Source of the DNA: CAZKWG01 sp964615375
GTDB taxonomy: Bacteria > Myxococcota_A > UBA796 > CAZKWG01
Length of the DNA stretch: 64,000 bases
Reading direction: 5' to 3'
Assembly: GCA_964615375.1 (NCBI GenBank)
Contig: CAZTOW010000024.1
Span: forward strand, 62,001 to 126,000
The translations under genes were made by a program, and so were the position numbers. This document shows positions 40,919-49,876 of the stretch, in pieces; the first letter of the stretch is position 1, and every line of letters starts with the position of its first letter. The notes under the pieces are model-generated. The model was not told where the DNA came from and ran no database searches. It saw only the letters and a program-made list of their open reading frames with translations.

Positions 40919-41269
40919 ATGAAGCACTCCATCCCCCACGCCCTCTCCCCTCCCCTGGCCCGGCTGGTGACGAAGAAGGCGCTCGACAGCTACGTGCAGC
41001 GCTACCCCGAGCTCGAGCCCACGGGCCGCTGGACCGCCCCCGACCGCGCGGAGTTCAAGCTCAAGGCCCTCACGCGCACCGTGGACGGCACCATCATCGT
41101 CGCGGCCCGCTCCGTGGACTTCGACCTCGACCTCCCCGCCCTCCTGGAGCCCTTCCGCAAGAAGGTCACGACCATGGTGGAGGAGGAGGTGTTGCTGTGG
41201 ATCCGCTGGGCCAACGAGGGCCGCTTCGACGCCGAGGTGCCGCCGGAGGCGCGGGCGCGGCGGGGATAA
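40919..41269 (+). CDS. Small conserved protein, polyhydroxyalkanoate-system-like
   Basis: 116 residues. The sequence HSIPHALSPPLARLVTKKAL, a central strand region (AEFKLKALTRTVDGTIIVAARSVDFDLDLP) and the closing helix EEEVLLWIRWANEG resemble the small PHA granule/system family (PF09650-like). In that family the protein is associated with polyester granules, but many homologues occur outside PHA operons. No PHA synthase is present here, so the assignment is tentative. It lies 32 bp after the diiron gene and may belong to the same transcript. Confidence 0.55.
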   Translation: MKHSIPHALSPPLARLVTKKALDSYVQRYPELEPTGRWTAPDRAEFKLKALTRTVDGTIIVAARSVDFDLDLPALLEPFRKKVTTMVEEEVLLWIRWANEGRFDAEVPPEARARRG

Positions 41270-41308
41270 TGGCGAGGAACCCCGACCAACGCGGACAGCG
41301 GGCGCATT

Positions 41309-41393
41309 CAACCCTGATAAATGCGGGTGCAGGTCGTATACAACCCTGATAAATGCGGGTGCAGGTCGTATACAACCCTGACAAGTGCGGTTG
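41309..41393. repeat. 32-bp tandem repeats (two full, one partial)
   Basis: The 32-bp unit starting CAACCCTGATAAATGCGG and ending GGTCGTATA occurs perfectly at 41309-41340 and 41341-41372; a third, diverged partial copy starts at 41373 and merges with a TTGACG -35-like box. Exact direct repeats with a period near three helical turns, immediately before a promoter, look like regulator-binding iterons for the ATPase gene that follows. Confidence 0.85.
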
Positions 41394-41417
41394 ACGACCT
41401 CATTGAGCAGGGATAAT
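41391..41417 (+). promoter_or_regulatory. Sigma-70-like promoter, possibly giving a leaderless mRNA
   Basis: TTGACG at 41391-41396 and GATAAT at 41412-41417 with a 15-bp spacer (shorter than the optimal 17). Transcription would begin about 41424, at or next to the ATG at 41426, so the message would be leaderless or nearly so. No ribosome binding site precedes the ATG, which agrees. Confidence 0.5.
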
Positions 41418-41425
41418 CGCGATCC

Positions 41426-42769
41426 ATGGACATGCCGCTCCTGGACACGCTGCGCGCGTTGAACCCCTGGCTGGCGGATCCCGCGCGTTTCCCCGTGGAC
41501 GCCCAGCGTCGCGTCCCCTCCCGTTGGATTGCCCGTCGGACGCCGGGGATGGAGCGCTGGCCCGTCCGCGGCCTGGCGCATCTGGTGGTCGGGGCCCGCC
41601 AGGTCGGCAAGTCCTCCCTCCTGTGGAGCTGGCTGGTCCGCCAGGGTCGCCCGCCCCTCTTCCTCAACTGCGAGGAGCTGCTGATCCGCTCCTGGTGCCG
41701 CTCGGCCGCGCGCCTGGCCTTCGAGCTGCCCCAGGTCGTCTCCAGCGACACCCCCATCTTCCTGGAGGAGGCCCAGCACCTCGAGGAGCCCGGCCTCCTG
41801 GTCAAGGGCCTCATCGACGGGGGCCTGCCCAACCCCCTCCTGGTCACCGGATCCAGCGCCTTCCACCTCCACGCCCGCACCCGCGAGTCCCTCGCCGGCC
41901 GCGCGGTCCGCATGGCGCTTCACCCCTTCAGCGTGGGAGAGCTGGCCTCCACCCTGCCCGACCTGCCGCCGCTGCTGCGCAAGCAACAGCTCCACGAGCT
42001 GTGCCTGAAGCACGCGGTTCAGGGCGGATACCCGGCCGTGTGGACCGGGGACGCGCCCATGGACACGCTGCGGCGCCTCATCGAGGCCTTCGTGATCCGT
42101 GACGCCTCGGATCTCTTCCGCATCAAGCACGTCGACGCCTTCCGACGCCTCCTGCTGCTGCTCGCCGGTCAGAGCGGCAACCTGGTCAACACGTCCGAGT
42201 GGGCCAGCCTCTGCGGCGTCTCGCGCGACACCATCCAGAGCTACCTGGACATCCTGGTGGACAGCTGGATGGTCCAGGTGCTCCCGCCCTTCGCCGGGGG
42301 CCGCCGCGCCGAGCTCACCGGGCGCCCGAAGATCTACCTCTGCGACACGGGCGTGCAGAGCGCCCTGCTTCGGCGCGAGCTCCCCTTCGAGGAGCGCGAG
42401 GATCGCGGCCCGCTCCTGGAGAGCTGGGTGGCGGGAGAGCTGCGCAAGCACCTCTCCCCGCTGGACCCCATGGACACGCTCCACTACTGGCGCAGCAGCT
42501 CGGGGGCGGAGGTGGACTTCGTGCTGGAGAGGCCGGGCGGGCTGCTGGCCCTGGAGGTCAAGGCGGCGCCGATGCGCGAGCCGAAGCTGAGCCGCTCTGC
42601 GCGGAGCTTCATCGAGGCCTACCAGCCCGCCACCTTCGTCGTGGTCAACCTGGGCCTGGACCACGAGGGCGAGCTCGGGCGGACGCGGGTGCTGTGGCGG
42701 CGGCCGGAGCTGATGGCGGACCTGCCCCCGCTGCTCGAGGGCCGCGCCGAGCCCATCACAAAGCGCTGA
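41426..42769 (+). CDS. DUF4143-type AAA ATPase with nuclease-like C-terminal domain
   Basis: 447 residues. The AAA_14 domain has Walker A VGARQVGKSS (near residue 55) and a Walker B with Glu-Glu (PIFLEEAQHL) where the family usually has Asp-Glu. A sensor-like LLVTGSSAF and a winged-helix-like LVNTSEWASLCGVSRDTIQSYLDIL follow. The C-terminal DUF4143 part has the restriction-endonuclease-fold trace SGAEVDFVLE and LALEVKAAP. These proteins are common in bacteria and archaea, often mobile or phase-variable, with no settled function. It is preceded by 32-bp repeats. Confidence 0.85.
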   Translation: MDMPLLDTLRALNPWLADPARFPVDAQRRVPSRWIARRTPGMERWPVRGLAHLVVGARQVGKSSLLWSWLVRQGRPPLFLNCEELLIRSWCRSAARLAFELPQVVSSDTPIFLEEAQHLEEPGLLVKGLIDGGLPNPLLVTGSSAFHLHARTRESLAGRAVRMALHPFSVGELASTLPDLPPLLRKQQLHELCLKHAVQGGYPAVWTGDAPMDTLRRLIEAFVIRDASDLFRIKHVDAFRRLLLLLAGQSGNLVNTSEWASLCGVSRDTIQSYLDILVDSWMVQVLPPFAGGRRAELTGRPKIYLCDTGVQSALLRRELPFEEREDRGPLLESWVAGELRKHLSPLDPMDTLHYWRSSSGAEVDFVLERPGGLLALEVKAAPMREPKLSRSARSFIEAYQPATFVVVNLGLDHEGELGRTRVLWRRPELMADLPPLLEGRAEPITKR

Positions 42770-42778
42770 ACATCGACG

Positions 42779-43822
42779 TTACACGCCCATCCGCTCGCCC
42801 GCCAGCATCCCGCAGGCGGAGCGCTGGCCCCGGCCCACGGAGAAGCGCCGCACGAAGGGGATCCGGGCCGCGGCGAGGCCGTCCAGGAAGCGCTCGCGCT
42901 CCTCATCCGTGGCCCGCCGGTAGCCGTGGGGGCGCAGATCGTTGACGTCGATGAGGTTGAGCCGGATGGGGAGGCGCCGGGAGAGCTGGGCGAGGGCGTC
43001 GAGCTCGTCCGGACCGGTGTTCACGCCGCCCAGGAGCACCCAGGCGAGGGTGACGCGCTCACCGGACCGCGCGGCGCGCTCCGAGAGCGCTTCCACGAGT
43101 TTATCGAGCTGAACCCGCCCCGCCACGGGCAGGAGGCGGGCGCGCCGCTCCGGTACGGCGGAGCTGAGCGAGACGATGAGCCGCCATGGCTGCGTCTCAT
43201 CGGTGTAACGTCGAATCTGCGCCACGAGCCCGACGGTGGAGACCGTGATCGCGTCCCGCGCGATGCGCCCCCCGCAGGGATCGGAGAGCACCCGCGCCGC
43301 CTGCATCACGGCCTCATAGTTGTGCAGCGGCTCCCCCTGCCCCATGAAGACGGCGCCGGAGATGCGGCCGGGAGCCTCCGCCCGCGCCGTCCACCACTGG
43401 GCCACCATCTCCCAGGGCTCCAGGTCCCGGCGCAGCCCGATCCGGCCGGTCGCGCAGAAGTCGCAGGCCATCCCGCAGCCGACCTGGGAGGACAGGCAGA
43501 GTGTGAAGCGCCCGGGCTGCTCCAGGGGGATGCGCACGGCCTCGAAGACGGCGCCGTCGCCGCTCTCGAAGAGATAGCGCAGGCTCCCGTCCTCCTCGTC
43601 CGGGACGCGCTCCAGCACGCGCAGGGGCTCCCAGCGCGTATACGCCTGTAACGCCGCGTTCACGCGGGAGGAGACGGGGCGGACGCCCCCACCGTCCGCG
43701 CGTCCGAGAGAGAGCAGGCTGGCCTGGACGCGGCGCGCCTCGTCGAGCGTGCAGGGCTGACCCGCCTCCTGGAGAAGGCGGGCCAGATCCTCAGGCAGCA
43801 GGCCGAAGCGGTGGGGCACCAT
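42779..43822 (-). CDS. RlmN/Cfr-like radical SAM methyltransferase
   Basis: 347 residues. The radical SAM cluster motif is CGMACDFC, preceded by the family-typical LCLSSQVG. Also visible are VFMGQGEPLHNYEAV (the GEP SAM-binding loop), the TVSTVGL strand, LIVSLSS, and the C-terminal methyl-carrying Cys in QRSACGML. RlmN methylates A2503 of 23S rRNA and A37 of some tRNAs; Cfr-type relatives methylate C8. At 347 residues with a diverged N-terminus (VPHRFGLLPEDLARLL) it could be RlmN itself or a paralogue. Confidence 0.85.
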   Translation of the reverse strand: MVPHRFGLLPEDLARLLQEAGQPCTLDEARRVQASLLSLGRADGGGVRPVSSRVNAALQAYTRWEPLRVLERVPDEEDGSLRYLFESGDGAVFEAVRIPLEQPGRFTLCLSSQVGCGMACDFCATGRIGLRRDLEPWEMVAQWWTARAEAPGRISGAVFMGQGEPLHNYEAVMQAARVLSDPCGGRIARDAITVSTVGLVAQIRRYTDETQPWRLIVSLSSAVPERRARLLPVAGRVQLDKLVEALSERAARSGERVTLAWVLLGGVNTGPDELDALAQLSRRLPIRLNLIDVNDLRPHGYRRATDEERERFLDGLAAARIPFVRRFSVGRGQRSACGMLAGERMGV

Positions 43823-43840
43823 GCCGTGCCCCTATCGCGC

Positions 43841-46800
43841 TCAGAAGCCGCCGCCGATGAGCCAGGCCGAGCCGGCGTTGGTGGCCACCGTGTCATCGCC
43901 GGTGGCGCCCATCAGCACGTCGTCCGCGCCGTCGCCGTTCGTGTCCCCGACCCCCGCGACGGCCCAACCCAGGGCCCCCGTGCTGGCGCCCGCGATCAGC
44001 TTCACGTCGGCCGCGGACGCGCTGTGTGTGCCGCTTGTGTAGGGCCCGTAGAAGACGTAGGCGGCGCCAGCGTCCGTGGCCAGCGTGTCTACCCCCTGGG
44101 CGCCCAGCAGGAGATCCGCGTCCCCGTCGCCGTTGACGTCCCCGGCCCTGTCCACGCCGATGCCCAGGCGGTCGCCGTTGGAGGCGCCCGTGAAGACCAC
44201 GTCGGCCGAGGGCAACGAGACCACGCCGCTGGGGGCTCCCTGGAAGAGATAGGCCGCGCCCGCGTTCGACGCGCTGGTGTCCGCGCCCCAGGCGCCCACG
44301 AGGAGGTCGGAGAGGCCGTCCCCGTCCGTGTCGTCCACGATCGCCACGGCCCTCCCCGCCTGGTCGTTGCCCGCTCCGCCCGTGAGCTTCGCGTCGGCGT
44401 CGCCCGCGGACATGGCCCCGCTCGCCGGCCCGAGGATGAGGTAGGCCGCGCCCGCGGTGGCGCCGCCCGTGTCCTCCCCGTTCGCGCCGATCAGCAGGTC
44501 GGGGTAACCGTCGCCGTTGACGTCCTCGCCACCCGACAGCCAGCGGCCGACATAGTCGTAGGTGGCCTCGCCCGAGACCTCCAGCCAGGCGCCGGACAGC
44601 GAGGTGCTGCCTGAGACCGGCCCCAGCTGCACATAGGCCTTGCCCGACCAGTCGCCCGCGCTGTCGTCGCCGGCCGCGCCGATGGCTACGTCCCGTGTGC
44701 CGTCGTCGTCCCAGTCCGCGACCGGCGCCACGGAGCGGCCCGACACGTCACCCTTGACCTCGCCGACCAGCTCGCCGTCGGCCGAGCCGAGCCCCATCTC
44801 CCCCGAGAAGGGCCCGAGCAGCAGGTAGGTGCTGCCCACGTTGGTCTTCGAGGAGTCAGCGTCCGCCTTGGGGGCCGAGATCAGGATGTCCAGATAGCCA
44901 TCGCCGTCCAGGTCGCCCGCGCCAGCGACGGACTGCCCGGCCTCATCCCCGCTGGCCTCGCCGCGGAAGATGGCGTCGGCCTCGCTGTTCGCGTAGGAGC
45001 CGGTCACCGGGCCGTTCCAGAGGAAGACCGCGCCGGCCGAGCTCATCTCGGTGTTGTCCTTGCTGGCCGCCACCAGGACGTCGGTGTTGCCGTCTCCGTT
45101 GAGGTCGCCGGGACCCGCCACGGAGAAGCCCGTGTTGTCCGTCGCGTTCTCGCCGTAGAAGCTCGCCCAGGCGCTCGTCGAGAGGGCGTAGCTGCCGTCG
45201 AGGGCGCATTCGTCCATCGCCGTGGCCTCCGTCCCCTCGCAGTCCTGGATCATGCCGTCGCCGCAGACCTCGGCGGCGCCCGTGTACACGGTAGCGTCGT
45301 CGTCATCGCAGTCTCCGCTCGCGTCGACGTAGCCGCTCGGCGCCTCACAGGCGCTCTCGCTGCGATCGGGGTCGCCGTAACCGTCACCGTCGCCGTCCGC
45401 GTACCAGGTGATCCCGCCGCTGGCGCCAGACTCGTCCGTGTCCCCGTCGCAGTCGTTGTCTTCGCCGTCGCAAGCCTCGTCCGCGTCCGGGTTGACGTCG
45501 GCGTCAGCGTCGTCGCAGTCATCGGTGTTGTCGGCGTACCCACTGGGCAGATCACAGCTCTCCATGGTCGCTGTCGCGACGCCGAAGCCGTCTTCGTCAT
45601 GGTCGAGGTACCATGTAGACACGTCCACGGCGTCCTCGTCCACGTCGCTGTCGCAGTCGTTGTCCTGGTCGTCGCAGAGCTCCTCAGCGCCGGGGTTGAC
45701 GTCGCCGTCGCCGTCGTCGCAGTCTGTCGCCTCGTCGGTGTACCCGCTCGGCACGTCGCAGGCCTCGGAGGTCGTAGACGGATCGCCATAGCCGTCGCTG
45801 TCCGCGTCAGCGTACCAGGTGGTCATGTCCAGAGCGCCCTCGTCCCGACTACCGTCGCAGTCATCGTCGAGGTCGTTGCAGGTCTCGTCGGCGCCCGGGT
45901 AGATAGAGACGTCCGCGTCGTCGCAGTCCGTCGCGTCCGCGCCGTAGCCCTCGGGCGCGCTGCAGGCGGTCATCGCGCTGTCGGCGTCTCCGTAGCCGTC
46001 GCCGTCGCCGTCCATGTACCAGGTCTCGGCGTCGATCGCGTCATCTTCGTCCGTAGCGCCGTCGCAGTCGTTGTCCACGGAGTCGCAGAGCTCGCTGGCG
46101 TCCGGCGAGATCGCGTCGTCGCTGTCGTCGCAGTCCGAGTCGTCGGCGCTGTAACCGTCGGGCAGCTCGCAGGCCGAGGTCGAGCTCTCCGGGTCGCCGT
46201 GGCCGTCCCCGTCGGAGTCCGCGTACCACGTCGAGTCGTCCACCGCACCCTCGTCCGTGTATCCATTACAGTTGTCATCCACCTCGTTGCACGTCTCGTC
46301 GGCGTCCGGGTTGACGCTGTCGTCGTCATCGTCGCAGTCACCGCCGACCGGGACGGCGCCGTCGGGGGCCGTGCAGCTCGGCGCCGCGCTGTCGTCGAGG
46401 CCGTAACCGTCCGCGTCCGCGTCGGTGTACCAGGTGGTGGCGTCCACCGCGTCGTCCTCGTCTGTGGTCCCGTCGCAGTCGTCGTCCTCGCCGTCACAGA
46501 GCTCCAGCGCGTCCGGGTTGACGTCGTCCTTCGTGTCGTCGCAGTCGGTCATGTCCGCGACGTAGCCGTCAGGAGCCTCACAGGCGCGGGTGGAGCGGGT
46601 CGCGTCCCCGAAGCTGTCGGCGTCTCCGTCGGCGTACCAGGTCAGCGCGTCCAGCGCGTCGTCCTCGTCGATGGTCCCGTCGCAGTCGTCATCGACGTCG
46701 TCACAGAGCTCCTCGGCGCCAGGGTAGACGGTGACCGCCGAGTCGTCACAGTCCTCGCAGGCGGCCACGCCGTCGCCGTCGGCGTCCTCGTAGCCGACGG

Positions 46801-47776
46801 ATCCATCACAGTTGTAGTCTTCGGGATCGTCGCAGGACTCCACGGCGCCGGGGTTGTAGGCCGCGTCCGTGTCGTCACAGTCCGTGTTGTACTCGACATA
46901 ACCATCCGGCACGTCGCAGGACATCGTCGAGACGTCGGGGTCCCCGTATCCGTCGGCGTCGGCGTCGGCGTACCAGGTGGGCTCGCCCTCCGCGCCGGGC
47001 TCGTCGGTCTCGCCGTCGCAGTCGTTGTCCTGGTCGTCGCAGCTCTCCGTGGCGCCGGGGCTGATGTCGGAGCTCCCGTCGTCGCAGTCCGTCGCGTCGG
47101 CCACATAACCCTCCGGCGCGGTGCAGCCCGTGGCGGTCACGCTGAGGTCGCCGTACCCGTCGCTGTCCTGGTCACGATACCAGACAGCGCCGCCGGTGGC
47201 CCCCTCCTCGTCAATCTCCGTGTCGCAGTCGTCGTCGTCCCCGTCGCAGACCTCCGTGGCGCCCGGGAACTCGCTGCCGTCGGCGTCGTCGCAGTCCTGG
47301 CAGGCGGCGAAGCCATCACCGTCGGCGTCGGCGTATCCGGTCGATCCGTCACAGTTGTAGTCGTTGGGATCCTCACAGTCGCTCTCGACGGCCCCCGGGT
47401 TGTAAGCCGGATCGCTGTCATCACAGTCACCGCCTGTGCTCACCGCGCCCTCGGGCTGCTCGCAGGCCTGCACCGCGGAGCCGTCGTCCCCGTAGCCGTC
47501 CGCGTCCGAGTCGGTGTACCAGGTCCCGCTGACCTCCTCGTCCACCTGGCTGTCGCAGTCGTCGTCCACGCCGTTGCACGTCTCCTCGGATCCCGGGTGG
47601 ATGGCCGAATTCGTGTCGTCGCAGTCCTCGCTCGCCGCGTAGCCGTCCCCGTCCCCGTCGAGATCCTCGCCGGTCTCGCCCGTCTCCTCTGGCTCGCCCG
47701 TCTCCGGCGGCGGGCTCTCCTTGTCACGGCAGGCGAAAAGACTGATGGAAAGAAGAGCGAAGAGGGAGGAGCGCAT
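43841..47776 (-). CDS. Giant MopE/FG-GAP lipoprotein: 13 DCDD repeats and seven FG-GAP repeats
   Basis: 1311 residues from ATG 47776; longer in-frame starts lack a signal peptide. The signal RSSLFALLSISLFAC ends in a lipobox. After a Glu/Thr/Gly spacer (ETGEPEETGETGE) come 13 units of roughly 60 residues, each with a DCDD motif, a following C-x2-DDDCD-type motif and a WYxDxDxDGYGD calcium loop. The C-terminal 410 or so residues hold seven FG-GAP motifs (for example GDLNGDGNTDVLV, GDVNGDGDADLLLG and GDTNGDGADDVLMG), the number needed for a closed seven-bladed propeller. A calcium-stiffened surface stalk bearing a propeller head is inferred. It is related to the trio at 15.8-20.7 kb. Confidence 0.88.
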   Translation of the reverse strand: MRSSLFALLSISLFACRDKESPPPETGEPEETGETGEDLDGDGDGYAASEDCDDTNSAIHPGSEETCNGVDDDCDSQVDEEVSGTWYTDSDADGYGDDGSAVQACEQPEGAVSTGGDCDDSDPAYNPGAVESDCEDPNDYNCDGSTGYADADGDGFAACQDCDDADGSEFPGATEVCDGDDDDCDTEIDEEGATGGAVWYRDQDSDGYGDLSVTATGCTAPEGYVADATDCDDGSSDISPGATESCDDQDNDCDGETDEPGAEGEPTWYADADADGYGDPDVSTMSCDVPDGYVEYNTDCDDTDAAYNPGAVESCDDPEDYNCDGSVGYEDADGDGVAACEDCDDSAVTVYPGAEELCDDVDDDCDGTIDEDDALDALTWYADGDADSFGDATRSTRACEAPDGYVADMTDCDDTKDDVNPDALELCDGEDDDCDGTTDEDDAVDATTWYTDADADGYGLDDSAAPSCTAPDGAVPVGGDCDDDDDSVNPDADETCNEVDDNCNGYTDEGAVDDSTWYADSDGDGHGDPESSTSACELPDGYSADDSDCDDSDDAISPDASELCDSVDNDCDGATDEDDAIDAETWYMDGDGDGYGDADSAMTACSAPEGYGADATDCDDADVSIYPGADETCNDLDDDCDGSRDEGALDMTTWYADADSDGYGDPSTTSEACDVPSGYTDEATDCDDGDGDVNPGAEELCDDQDNDCDSDVDEDAVDVSTWYLDHDEDGFGVATATMESCDLPSGYADNTDDCDDADADVNPDADEACDGEDNDCDGDTDESGASGGITWYADGDGDGYGDPDRSESACEAPSGYVDASGDCDDDDATVYTGAAEVCGDGMIQDCEGTEATAMDECALDGSYALSTSAWASFYGENATDNTGFSVAGPGDLNGDGNTDVLVAASKDNTEMSSAGAVFLWNGPVTGSYANSEADAIFRGEASGDEAGQSVAGAGDLDGDGYLDILISAPKADADSSKTNVGSTYLLLGPFSGEMGLGSADGELVGEVKGDVSGRSVAPVADWDDDGTRDVAIGAAGDDSAGDWSGKAYVQLGPVSGSTSLSGAWLEVSGEATYDYVGRWLSGGEDVNGDGYPDLLIGANGEDTGGATAGAAYLILGPASGAMSAGDADAKLTGGAGNDQAGRAVAIVDDTDGDGLSDLLVGAWGADTSASNAGAAYLFQGAPSGVVSLPSADVVFTGASNGDRLGIGVDRAGDVNGDGDADLLLGAQGVDTLATDAGAAYVFYGPYTSGTHSASAADVKLIAGASTGALGWAVAGVGDTNGDGADDVLMGATGDDTVATNAGSAWLIGGGF

Positions 47777-47913
47777 CTTGGCCTCGAGCAGGAAGACAGG
47801 CGCGTCAGAAGGACGGCGCGATCGGAACATACATTCAGTCCCGGCGATCGACAAGCGACGCGAAGCGGCGGTCCAGATGCGCCCGTGGACTCCCACGGGA
47901 TACATCGGGGTTC
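47777..47913. other. Divergent intergenic region
   Basis: 137 bp between the giant lipoprotein (minus) and the acyltransferase-fold protein (plus). It should contain both promoters. GGAACATACATTCAGTC near 47823 is the least G+C-rich part. No clear palindrome or repeat seen. Confidence 0.35.
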
Positions 47914-48960
47914 ATGAGCGAGGCCCTGCTGGCGCGCCGACCCCTGCACCCGATGGAGCGCGCCTGGCTGGTCGCGGAGCGCCTGCTGCCCGGCTTCGCC
48001 TTCGGGCTGCGCGTGGAGGGCGAGGGCACGCTGGACCCCGACGCGGTGGAGCGCGCCCTGCCTCAGCACCCGGGGATGGCCGGGCGGGTGGTGGGCAGCC
48101 TGGGCTGGAGCGCGGTGGTGATGGACCGGCCGCCGCGCGTGGCCCGCGCCGAGGGCAGGCTGGACCCCTGGGAGGGCCCCGCCGCCGAGATCGTGCTGGA
48201 GCCCGGCGCCATCAGCTTCCGTGTCCACCACGCCCTCGCCGACGGCCGCGCCGCCCACCGCTGGGCCGAGGACACCTTCGCCGCCCTGCGCGGGGAGCCC
48301 GTCCAGCCCGTCGGCACCCTGCTCCCGCCGCCCGCCACCCGCGGCCCCGCCCCCCCGCTGGACCAGCCCTCCCTCTTCGGCCCCCCCGACCCCCAGGCGC
48401 CCTGGGGTTGCCACCGAGCCCACCTGCGCGTGCAGACCTCCCCCCGCGGCGCGCTGCGGCGGGTGCTGCGGGCGATCTGGGCCCGGCGCGAGGGCGCGCG
48501 GATCAGCGTGCCCGTGGACCTGCGCCCTCCCGGCCAGCCCTCTGGCGGCAACCTCACCGGGATCGCGCAGCTCACGCACGAGGGCGAGCTCGAGAGCCTG
48601 CGCGCGCGCGCCGCCGACGTCTTCTCCCGCGCCGAGGGCCTCCGCTGGCTCCCGCTCTCGCTGCTCTCCTGGGGTGCCCGCCGCGCCGCGCTGCAGAGCC
48701 TGCGCGCCGACCGCTTCGACGCCGTGGCCACCGTCTCCAACCTCGGGCGCATGGACCTGGGACGCCTGAGCTGCCCCGGCTTCCAGGCGCGACGGGCCTG
48801 GTGGATCCCGCCCGAGAACATGGGCAACCCGCTGCTGATCCTGATCTCCGGCGACGACGAGGGGCTGGACCTCAGCGCGGTCGCGCCGCGCGCCGTCGTG
48901 AGCGAGGACGGGCTGCGGGCCTTCCTGGGGGAGCTGGGGGAGGGGCTCCGGCGAGGCTGA
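47914..48960 (+). CDS. CoA-dependent acyltransferase-fold protein (condensation/WS-DGAT-like)
   Basis: 348 residues. The active-site motif HHALADG (HHxxxDG) lies near residue 107, and later landmarks fit the fold: ISVPVDLRPPG, GNLTGIAQL and the SNLGRMDLGRL strand. Similar proteins include NRPS condensation domains, Pap acyltransferases and wax ester/diacylglycerol synthases, but at 348 residues it is shorter than most (420-470). Acyl donor and acceptor cannot be predicted. Standalone gene, divergent from the giant lipoprotein. Confidence 0.72.
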   Translation: MSEALLARRPLHPMERAWLVAERLLPGFAFGLRVEGEGTLDPDAVERALPQHPGMAGRVVGSLGWSAVVMDRPPRVARAEGRLDPWEGPAAEIVLEPGAISFRVHHALADGRAAHRWAEDTFAALRGEPVQPVGTLLPPPATRGPAPPLDQPSLFGPPDPQAPWGCHRAHLRVQTSPRGALRRVLRAIWARREGARISVPVDLRPPGQPSGGNLTGIAQLTHEGELESLRARAADVFSRAEGLRWLPLSLLSWGARRAALQSLRADRFDAVATVSNLGRMDLGRLSCPGFQARRAWWIPPENMGNPLLILISGDDEGLDLSAVAPRAVVSEDGLRAFLGELGEGLRRG

Positions 48961-49018
48961 GGGGCGCTCGTCAGATCGCTCCCGGGAAAGTAGACTGTGC
49001 GCCTCTACAGGTCCGCCC

Positions 49019-49876
49019 GTGCCTCCTCCCCCCGCGCACCCTCACGCCGCCGCCCGCTCCTACCTCTACCTCCCCGACTGGGTCTCCCCCGAGGACCGGG
49101 CGGAGCTGCTCGGCTGGATCGCCACCCTCCGCCCGCTGTGGGAGCTGCGCTACTCCACGCGCCGCGCGCCGCCGAGGGGAGAGACGCAGCGTGGGCTGCT
49201 GAGGCCGGTCTACTGGCTGGGGAACTGGCAGTTCGCCTGCCTGGGCTACTACGAGCCGCCCCGCCGCACCCGAGACTGCGCGGTGGAGGTGGAGCCCTTC
49301 CCGCCCGTGCTGCGCCGGCTGGCCGACGCCATCGAGGAGCGCGTGCGCCGCGGCTTCCCGGCCTCGGACGTCCCCGCCGGCTGGCGCCTGGACACCTGCC
49401 TCATCAACTTCTACGGGAGCCGGCTGGTGGACGGGCGCTGGGAGGACGTGGCCCGGGTGGGCGACCACATGGACCGCGAGCCCGGCCCGGTGGCCTCCCT
49501 CTCCTTCGGCGAGCGCGCCCGGCTGCAGTTCGTCCGGCGCGGGCGGGACGGCGGGCCGCCGGTGAAGACCGAGTGGCTGGAGGACAGCGCGCTACAGGTC
49601 TTCGGCGGGCCGCTGTGGAAGGACGGGCTGCTGCACCGCGTCCAGCGCGTGGAGGACAAGGCGAAGCTGGACCTCCCGCCGGCCGTCGCCGGCTTCCGCA
49701 CGCGGCGCATCAACCTCACGTTACGTCATGTCCCCGCGCGAGACGTGGTGCCCCTCGCCCGGCTGGGGTCCGAGGCCCGGGAGGACGTGCTGGGCTACGT
49801 GCGGCAGCTCGCCGAGGGCTCGCCCTACTGGGCCTCCGCCCTGGCGAGCGCGGTTCACATCCCGGCCCCGCCGTAG
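49019..49876 (+). CDS. AlkB-like 2-oxoglutarate/Fe(II) dioxygenase
   Basis: 285 residues from a GTG start. The iron ligands are H-x-D in VGDHMDREPG and a later His in LLHRVQRV; the 2-oxoglutarate-binding arginines lie in TRRINLTLRHV. The LINFYGS motif upstream is the AlkB-family strand (usually N-x-Y). AlkB homologues remove alkyl groups from DNA or RNA bases; some bacterial relatives act on other substrates. The 3' end overlaps the convergent beta-helix lipoprotein gene by 22 bp. Confidence 0.83.
   Translation: MPPPPAHPHAAARSYLYLPDWVSPEDRAELLGWIATLRPLWELRYSTRRAPPRGETQRGLLRPVYWLGNWQFACLGYYEPPRRTRDCAVEVEPFPPVLRRLADAIEERVRRGFPASDVPAGWRLDTCLINFYGSRLVDGRWEDVARVGDHMDREPGPVASLSFGERARLQFVRRGRDGGPPVKTEWLEDSALQVFGGPLWKDGLLHRVQRVEDKAKLDLPPAVAGFRTRRINLTLRHVPARDVVPLARLGSEAREDVLGYVRQLAEGSPYWASALASAVHIPAPP

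Noticed and set aside
41166..41384. Small minus-strand frame with repeated YTTCTRIYQG-like text
   Set aside because: The peptide repetition only reflects the 32-bp DNA repeats; no credible start and it overlaps the small PHA-like gene.
41309..41393. CRISPR array
   Set aside because: The repeats are directly adjacent with no spacers and only two full copies.
43841..47776. Tandem DNA repeat array or recent expansion
   Set aside because: The gtcgcagtc-like repetition is explained by the conserved DCDD protein motif; units are well diverged.
45599..47917. 772-codon plus-strand frame (Val/Arg-rich) opposite the giant lipoprotein
   Set aside because: Low-complexity antisense of DCDD repeats; no signal, motif or ribosome binding site.
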